Shown here in pieces: positions 58,076-64,000 of a stretch of DNA of 64,000 bases. The stretch is from Hesseltinella vesiculosa (taxonomy: Eukaryota; Mucoromycota; Mucoromycetes; Mucorales; Cunninghamellaceae), in the NCBI GenBank assembly GCA_002104935.1, contig MCGT01000020.1, forward strand, positions 1-64,000. The letters run 5' to 3'. Position numbers and translations under genes: made by a program. How positions within the stretch are numbered: the first letter of the stretch is position 1; every line of letters begins with the position of its first letter. Below the pieces are notes generated by a model, which saw only the letters and a list, made by a program, of their open reading frames with translations, was not told the DNA's origin and did no database searches.

Positions 58076-58975
58076 TGTTGAGCTTAATGATTGATTAAAA
58101 GCTGGCGGCGCCAAAGAAGAGTTTTTTTTTTTTTCCTTCTCTTTCCTTCCATACACTTTATTTTTTTTTTTACAATGATACGCCCAATATATCAAGGATT
58201 TCTTGATATATATATGGAATCCAATCGACGATACGAAGAGTGACTAGCTAGAGATCCTGACCTTCCTCCTGTTGGTGACCCAACTGCTCCCGTCCCTGCT
58301 GCCGCTCCTGCGGCTCCCGTCGCTGCTCCTTCGTTCTCGTCGTATGCCCCTGGCCCTGGCCCCTGCCCCAGGCCCTTCAAAGAAGCGAAAACGAAAGAAG
58401 AGCAATAAACGACGACGACGACAACGTCAACGGCAACATGCCCATGAATAAAGCGAAAAAAAAGCGCCCTGCCTCTCTCGCCCCCTTTCAAACATAACAA
58501 GTCTCTCTCTCTCTCTCTCTCTCTCCCATAAAAATATAGCCGAAATAAAAGTAGCCATCTCTAATATACGAAGATGTAATTTTCAACGACCAAGGTCGCC
58601 GATAACCAAACTGCATTGCCTGTGCGTTTTTCAAATGGTCAAACATCTGACTTGGCTATTGCGTTTGATATCCCCTTCCCTCCTCTGGTTTTTTTTTTCA
58701 TACGGCCACCAAAAAATAAAAATAAAATGCAAACGCCGCTACGCCTATCTCACCCCTTCATAATTTTCTTACGTCTTCTGCTTTTTTTTTTTTTTACTTG
58801 ACACTTAAACTGAACGATATCGGTTGACGTGTCCCATTTCTTTGCCTTGTTTAAAAATACTCATAACCTTTTCTTGAATAGAGCTGTCATAATTTATGTT
58901 TTGCAGTCATAAACACAGCATGAGCAGAAATAAAATGAAAAACTGGCGATTACTGTCCGTTTATTAAGCACAATA
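58055..58975 (+). mobile_element. D1 unit (copy D1g) ending in the D2 promoter
   Basis: Begins CGGAAAAATGTCCAATGCTC, has the promoter block GCTGGCGGCGCCAAAGAAGA, the D1 frame, the conserved 3' module (58535-58742) and then the DNA that precedes D2 elsewhere (GGTTGACGTGTCCC, CTGTCCGTTTATTAAGCACA). It breaks off at the D2 TATA box (CACAATA|CAGTC). So D1 followed by D2 is the normal order, as at 18.9-20.1 kb. Confidence 0.6.
58175..58450 (+). pseudogene. D1 repeat-family frame (copy D1g), nonsense mutated
   Basis: MIRPIYQGFLDIYMESNRRY then EE followed by TGA where other copies have CGA (Arg). Downstream the linker (VPAAAPAAPVAAPSFSSYAP) and a frame-shifted Lys/Arg tail remain visible. Inactive. 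Confidence 0.65.
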
Positions 58976-59099
58976 CAGTCAATATCATGCAAACTTATAA
59001 AAATGGATTTGGGATTTTCGAAAAAATACAAATTATTAGTTTTGGTATTCCAAAGAGTGCGTATTTAATTTGGCTCAGAAGAAGGGGAAAAAAGCAGAA

Positions 59100-60110
59100 A
59101 CCTTTTTTTGCTTCAAGCAGCTTTTGATTGTTGACTTTTTATTAGTTCTGAGGCAAATTTTCCCAATACAATCGACAGTTCCATTTCCGTTTCATTGTTG
59201 AAAGGAATTGCATTCATTGTATTGTTGACAGGCATGAAAAAGTAATGATGGTCGCATGGTCCTCGATTGAGTTGATTGTACGGTAGACCCATCGTCCACG
59301 CCAATACCCTCTTCCAATTGCTTCTCTACTGTGTCCATGTCGAAACCAAGGTTGGCACCATCAGCATTGTCTTTGCCAATATGCTAGGGCATTGGGAAGG
59401 CTAAGCTGTCAAGGTCAATTTCACTGGCAGAAGCAATAACGTCCATGATGCCTTTCGGGAGGCCGGGATTTCTGATTGTTGCGATAGTGCCGTCCGTTTA
59501 CTGAGTCATGCCTTGAGTGCTGGCTATTTCTTCGCGCTCTAGTGATCTTAGCACCGTCGAAGGAGGCTTCAAAAATTCCCGTTTGTACGAAGCTTATGGC
59601 CGCGGGCGCAACATCGTTCCACGCCATTTTTGCAATGAAAATTGCTGTCTTCGCATTGATTTTGTAAAGATCACTCCCTTTCGTATTCTTGCTGAGAGGG
59701 TTTTCTGCAGCTCGAAGGACATGTTCCATGAGCTTTTTGTTGGTAAAAAAAAAAATAAAAAGTGAGTCACTGGCATCACACACCAGCCATTTATAATTAC
59801 CAATAATGTCGTTTAAACGACTGGATGATACCAGCTTCAAGATGTTGGTACTGGCTGGTCGTGTTAGGAGGTAAAAATATTATTTCTACATTTCTAAGGC
59901 ACTTTTTCAGCTCATCATCGATTTTAAGAGTTGGAGCATTGTCCAAGATGAGGAAACATTTCTAACCGAGGTGTCTTTTGTCAATTTTTCAACATATTTC
60001 CACAATGCAGTGCCGGAACACATCACTGGTCATCCAGGTTTTTTGGCTTCCGTAAACCCAGTTACCGGTACTGTATGTCCGTAGGGCTGACAGCGACAAT
60101 TTTAACATCG
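59100..60110 (-). pseudogene. pogo/Tigger-type DDE transposase, C-terminal part
   Basis: On the minus strand: CFLILDNAPTLKIDDELKKC (second catalytic Asp region near 59930), then RNVEIIFLPPNTTSQYQHLE with AGIIQSFKRHY. The canonical motif is PPN-TS-LQPLDAGII-FK--Y, so the third acidic residue reads Glu within HLEAGI. A frame then has NAKTAIFIAKMAWNDVAPAA and FVQTGIF (the helical end of DDE_1 transposases). Frameshifts and a stop precede the first block. The DNA-binding N-terminus, first Asp and terminal repeats were not found. Confidence 0.75.
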
Positions 60111-60447
60111 GTGTTTAAAACCGAGAATTGATGTCAGGCCGTATGAACTATCTAGTCAACTACCTGCGCGCAGAAAATAAAAAAAAACGGCAATGGTATA
60201 GTACAAAGGTACCGGTATGGAAGATTTCGAAAAAAAATTGAAGGCGCAATACTGTACTCTCCCAGAAAAAATCTGAATGGAAAAATGATGTACAAAAAAA
60301 AAACTGCTCTAGTTCACTTGGATTAAGCTTGGGAATGTTGTTTTGAGGACAGAGTGCGCTCATCTCGAAAAAAAAAGGTCTCCAGGACACGCGTGAAAAC
60401 CGTCAAAGTCTGAAAAAGCAATTGCGCGGACGGAAATCAAGTCATCG

Positions 60448-60768
60448 TCCCGGGTTCGAAAAAAAACCCATATTTAGACATAGCAAGAAAAGTGTAATGT
60501 TTAAGCAAATACTTGCCTTCAAAGGGAATGAAAATAATTGTGAGCGATATATTTTTCTTTATATGGGTGATGGATTTTTTGAAAATATACTTTCCTAAAA
60601 AGTATAATTGCTACTTTTTTAGAAAGTATATTTTCAAAAAATCCATCACCCATATAAAGAAAAATATATCGCTCACAATTATTTTCATTCCCTTTGAAGG
60701 CAAGTATTTGCTTAAACATTACACTTTTCTTGCTATGTCTAAATATGGGTTTTTTTCGAACCCGGGGT
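60448..60768. repeat. ~320-bp near-perfect palindrome (long hairpin)
   Basis: Left arm from CCCGGGTTCGAAAAAAAACC to about 60605; right arm ends GGTTTTTTTCGAACCCGGG. The loop is only about 7 bases (TAATTGC) at 60608. Arms of about 155 bp differ only at one mismatch near the loop and one homopolymer length. Transcription through it would give a long double-stranded RNA. No coding sequence; frames crossing it are symmetric artefacts. Confidence 0.9.
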
Positions 60769-61216
60769 GTCACCTGTTGTCAGCCCCGTATTTTGTATTT
60801 GGACTTTGGTTTTTTCCACTCGGGGCAAAATTGCTATTTTTTTTCGAAAATGAGCGCTTTGTTGTCAAAGTGATTCTGAGTAGCTTTTTTTTTTCACAAA
60901 ATGAGGGCTCTCTGTTGATAGAACAACGTAACCATCGCTTATTAAAAGCAATTTTGATTAGTAGCAGTAATTTTTTTTTGCGGGCTTTGCTTGATCTTGC
61001 AATTTTGCCAAGGTGTTCGTCTGACGGGGACAGGCTGCCATATTTGGAACTTTGTGAGAAAAAAGGGACTTTTACCAAAACAACCAATCACAGCGCCTGC
61101 ACTGAGGACCCTGAAAAAAGCTGGGAGGGACTGAAAATAAAAAAAATTGGGTGACCCCCGCACGCACGTTTTTTTTTCCTTTTTTCTCTTTTTTATTGCT
61201 TCCACCAGAAACATAC
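60769..61216. other. Intergenic, upstream of NAG1
   Basis: No gene or repeat recognised. Pyrimidine-rich run TTTTTTTTCCTTTTTTCTCT just before the start codon at 61217 fits a 5' leader. Confidence 0.5.
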
Positions 61217-62689
61217 ATGCGTTTGATTGTTCGACAAGACTATGACGAAGTGTCCACCTATGTGGGTAAGTTTAATAACAAACGATACCGAAGCGACAGA
61301 GGGAGGGGGGGGGCGATGTGAGATGATTTAGTGTTGCTTTGAAGGATTTAGCCATTGGACATTCACTCTTTCTTCACGACCATGACTTGGCCATGGCTGG
61401 TGTTGGGTTGGTTTAGCTTACTACGTAAAGGAGCGCATCAAGCAATTCAAGCCCTCGCCTGATCGGTTATTTGTTATGGGGTTGCCTACTGGATCTTCGC
61501 CTATTGGCGTCTATCACAAGCTTGTGGATTTTTACAAGGCCGGCGAAGTCAGTTTTGAGCATGTTGTTACATTTAACATGGATGAATACGTTGGGCTGCC
61601 CAGGTAAGAGAGTAAGAGGTGAAGAAAGTGAATGAGCATCTACAGTGACCAAGACACCACCCCCCCCCGCAAAGCTAGTAACGACCGGCATCTGATGTTT
61701 TATTGTGTTCGTTTTCATTTTATTTCACACCTATAGAGACCACCCCCAATCGTATCATACATTCATGTGGAACCATCTATTCAAGCACGTCAACATCAAG
61801 CAAGAAAATGTCCATATCTTGGATGGGAATTCAGACGATTTGGACGAAGAATGTCGCAAATTTGAGGTTGCTATTGCAAAACTGGGCGGGATTGAACTGT
61901 TCTTGGGAGGTATTGGACCCGACGGCCATATTGCTTTCAATGAACCTGGATCCTCCTTGACGTCTCGTACTCGTGTCAAAACCCTGGCTTATGAAACCAT
62001 CATTGCAAATGCGCGTTTCTTTGGTGGCGATGTCTCCAAAGTCCCCAAGCTGGCCTTGACTGTTGGCGTTGCGTAGGCTCCTCCAAAGGAACCCCCCCCC
62101 AAATCATTTAGGCTTAATATCTTCTTATGTTTGCTAGTACGGTGATGGATGCAAGAGAAGTGTTGGTGGTCATAACTGGCGCACATAAGAGTCTTGCTCT
62201 GGCAAAATGTATTGAGGAAGGGGTAAATCACATGTGGACTGTGTCTGGTAAGTGAACAAGTGATTCCTTTGCCACCCCATCCCTCATCTGTCGTTTTCTT
62301 CCTTTGACCGCAGCCATTCAAATGCATCCCAAGGGCCTGATCGTTTGTGACGAAGATGCCACCTTAGAATTACATGTCAAGGTCAGTAAGAATCACAAGC
62401 ACTTGGAGATATGACTGATCCATTTTTTTTTTCGTAGACCGTGAAGTATTTTAAGTCTATTGAGCATGTTCACCATTCCATCATTGGACCACATAACCTT
62501 GGATTGCAGGGCAATCTGCTGCGCAATATGGTCGACACAAATCAAACCGCCAAACGACGACGACGAATGATGCTTCAGAGTCTTTTGAACAATGACGACG
62601 ATCAGGGTGAAATTTTATCCGATGACGACGAGAAACGAGATATCCTAGATGATATACATAGTAAAAGACCAAGAACAAACCAAGAATAA
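61217..62689 (+). CDS. NAG1: Glucosamine-6-phosphate deaminase
   Basis: Converts glucosamine-6-phosphate to fructose-6-phosphate and ammonia, a step in using chitin-derived amino sugars. Exons 61217-61265, 61417-61603, 61737-62072, 62138-62247, 62314-62381 and 62438-62689 give 333 residues. Family motifs: [20 protein letters not shown] (phosphate loop), [20 protein letters not shown] (catalytic Asp), [20 protein letters not shown] with catalytic His, then [20 protein letters not shown] and [20 protein letters not shown]. The C-terminus extends past the usual end near residue 290 with [12 protein letters not shown], an acidic [17 protein letters not shown] stretch and a final KRPRT, unlike the short tails of bacterial and animal enzymes. 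The donor GT of intron 3 directly follows a C-rich region but is canonical. Confidence 0.93.
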
Positions 62690-62864
62690 ACGACTGACAA
62701 GAGCTTGAGTTTCAGTCTACTAAGAATTGGTCAAATTGTTTTCGGGCATTTGCTGCCCCCCCTCGGTTCCGCCGTCACAAATGTAAAAAAAATACTGGCC
62801 TCGACTTTTTTTTTTTTTCCCTCTTTTCTCCCTTCTCTCAATTCTATATCCCCTTGATAAAACA
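62690..62864. other. Short spacer and leader of ATP synthase e
   Basis: Contains a T run and pyrimidine-rich leader before the ATG at 62865; nothing else seen. Confidence 0.5.
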
Positions 62865-63278
62865 ATGGTCAACCAAGCTTTTGTTAACGTATGCTCCACT
62901 TCCTCGATTGAAACAAAGAAATAAAGCGGATCGGCTCAAGCATTTTATTTTTCTAGGTTGGTCGCTGGTCTGCTTTGGGCCTGGGTCTTGTTTACGGTTT
63001 CACTCATAACATCACTTTGAACAAGCAAGCCGAAGTACACCGCAAGGAAGAAGAATACCAACACAAGGAACATCTCATTCAACAAGCCAAGGCCGCTTAT
63101 GCCAAGCAACATGCTGCCAAAACTGAAAGCGCTGAATTAGGTACGATTTTATTGTACCTTGACTTTTTGTTTACAAGAATCTTACCCCTCTTTTTTTTTT
63201 CTTCTTTGCACTTGCTTAGATTTGGAAGATCCCAACTTTGATTTCGAAAAATACATTGCTCAACTCGAAAAGCAATAG
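62865..63278 (+). CDS. TIM11: Mitochondrial F1Fo-ATP synthase subunit e
   Basis: Small inner-membrane subunit needed for ATP synthase dimers and cristae shape. Exons 62865-62888, 62957-63140 and 63220-63278 give 88 residues. MVNQAFVN then VGRWSALGLGLVYGFTHNIT forms the single membrane helix with a G-x-G-x-x-x-G type glycine motif (GLGLVYG), followed by a helical, charged tail EVHRKEEEYQHKEHLIQQAK and a C-terminal NFDFEKYIAQLEKQ. Size, topology and the glycine motif fit Atp21/Tim11. The symbol follows yeast. Confidence 0.85.
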
Positions 63279-63861
63279 ATCGATAGACTTTCGCACCAAA
63301 GAAAATGAACATCCCGTATCCCCCTCTTTACATTTAGTTTTTCCCCAACCTCGTCATAAAAGTGGAAGCTTTTTGCTCTTCTCAGCGATTTTTTTTTTTA
63401 CTGTTGTACCCTTACCTACATTTGTCATTTTATTGTGACGTTTTATAAGAAGGAGATCAGAAGCGCGTTTCAGTGGAGGTGACGAAGGTGAAGAAGAGAA
63501 TGAAAAACCACAGGGACCTCATTTCGGTGTGTGCCTTTTCTTTGTGGCGCTTGCTTCTCCCGTTGATTGCTTCTTCGGCTGTTAAGTTTTCCAACAGCAA
63601 AGTTGTAAAAAAAAATTAAAAAAAAAAGGATGGTTGAGACCTTGCACACCAATGAAGCATCAACTGGAACAGCAGGTAAAGCATGCGATATGCACGCAAG
63701 GAAGGCTCTGCTAAACAGACGTATCATTGAGTGCGAGGAACAGGCATAATTTTCAAAGACAGTCAGAATATCCACCAGCCTTCTTGGAAGGGTTTGCAGG
63801 TTTTTTTTTTTTCTCCTTTCCATTTTATTTTTTGCTGCTTCGTTCACCCATACATTTTATT
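63279..63861. other. Intergenic, no gene recognised
   Basis: A minus-strand frame of 125 codons (63470-63847) has no family features and overlaps the leader of the next gene; I do not support it. Poly-T run near 63800. Confidence 0.45.
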
Positions 63862-64000
63862 ATGAGCGCTCCTAACCAGCGAATGGAAGAGGACGACGTG
63901 GACGACTTTTTGTACGGTGCTGATGATCATGAAGGGTTCGGCACAACATCTCGACCGGCCACTAAAAAAGGTAAAGCACTTCGATGAATCGAAAACAGCG
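63862..64000 (+). CDS. Start of an acidic protein, possibly Fip1-like (partial)
   Basis: ATG 63862 opens MSAPNQRMEEDDVDDFLYGA, then DDHEGFGTTSRPATKKG, reaching a probable intron donor GTAAAGC at 63970. The acidic D/E run followed by FLYG resembles the N-terminus of the polyadenylation factor Fip1 (acidic, then W/F-LYG). The rest lies outside the window, so identity is tentative. Confidence 0.4.

Noticed and set aside
60440..60470. tRNA-like GGTTCGAA motif
   Set aside because: No cloverleaf can be drawn; the motif is part of the hairpin arm.
60513..61154. 213-residue open frame across the hairpin
   Set aside because: Mirror-image coding through a palindrome rich in poly-T; no domain, and composition is Phe/Lys/Ile from homopolymers.
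63470..63847. 125-residue minus-strand frame
   Set aside because: No family features, poly-Phe stretch from a T run, and it overlaps the leader of the plus-strand gene.

Overview
The window reads as nuclear DNA of a filamentous fungus, most likely an early-diverging Mucoromycota (Mucorales-like) genome. Genes are compact, most contain several 50-100 bp GT-AG introns, and the protein set is fungal: Rud3 golgin, Spc3, ATP synthase subunit e, MSH4, UNC93-like transporter, fungal Hv1. Homopolymer A/T runs of 10-25 bases are everywhere in introns and spacers. The species cannot be named from the sequence alone.

Layout. 1-2600: decayed Ty3/Gypsy retroelement (minus strand) abutting telomere-like AT/GT-rich DNA. 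4498-14436: three host genes, MSH4 (meiotic MutS homologue, -), an Hv1 voltage-gated proton channel (+) and a mitochondrial isoleucyl-tRNA synthetase (-). 14.7-23.2 kb: accessory block with a 0.7 kb foldback repeat, a decayed element carrying a Fanzor (eukaryotic TnpB-like) nuclease gene, and a family of short repeated genes called D1/D2 here. 23.5-31.8 kb: host genes RUD3 (+), a BTB/T1-domain gene (+), SPC3 (-) and a UNC93-like transporter (+). 32.2-45.2 kb: a second accessory block with two degraded 5' copies of RUD3, a second Fanzor-like lineage, more D1/D2 copies, a ~3.2 kb palindrome and a ~1 kb minisatellite. 45.3-53.3 kb: an unknown C2H2 zinc-finger region (-), a DDX21-like DEAD-box helicase (-), a coiled-coil gene (+), a MARCH5-like RING-CH ubiquitin ligase (+) and a 5'-truncated transporter pseudogene (+). 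53.5-60.8 kb: a second copy of the foldback plus Fanzor block, a D1 copy, a pogo-type transposase relic (-) and a ~320 bp near-perfect hairpin. 61.2-64 kb: NAG1/GNPDA, ATP synthase subunit e and the start of an acidic, possibly Fip1-like gene.

The host genes are unlinked housekeeping, meiotic and trafficking functions; nothing indicates a biosynthetic cluster. The novelty lies in the repeats. At least five pieces of two Fanzor-related lineages are present, none intact. Two are cut at junctions with D1 repeats. D1/D2 is a multicopy minigene family with a shared core promoter block, a conserved N-terminal helix (ESNRRHEER), an Ala/Pro/Gly-rich linker and, in D1, an Arg/Lys-rich tail; I cannot assign it to any known family. 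One D2 copy runs, after a frameshift, into the first open frame of the Fanzor element, so D2 and the Fanzor elements may belong to the same system.
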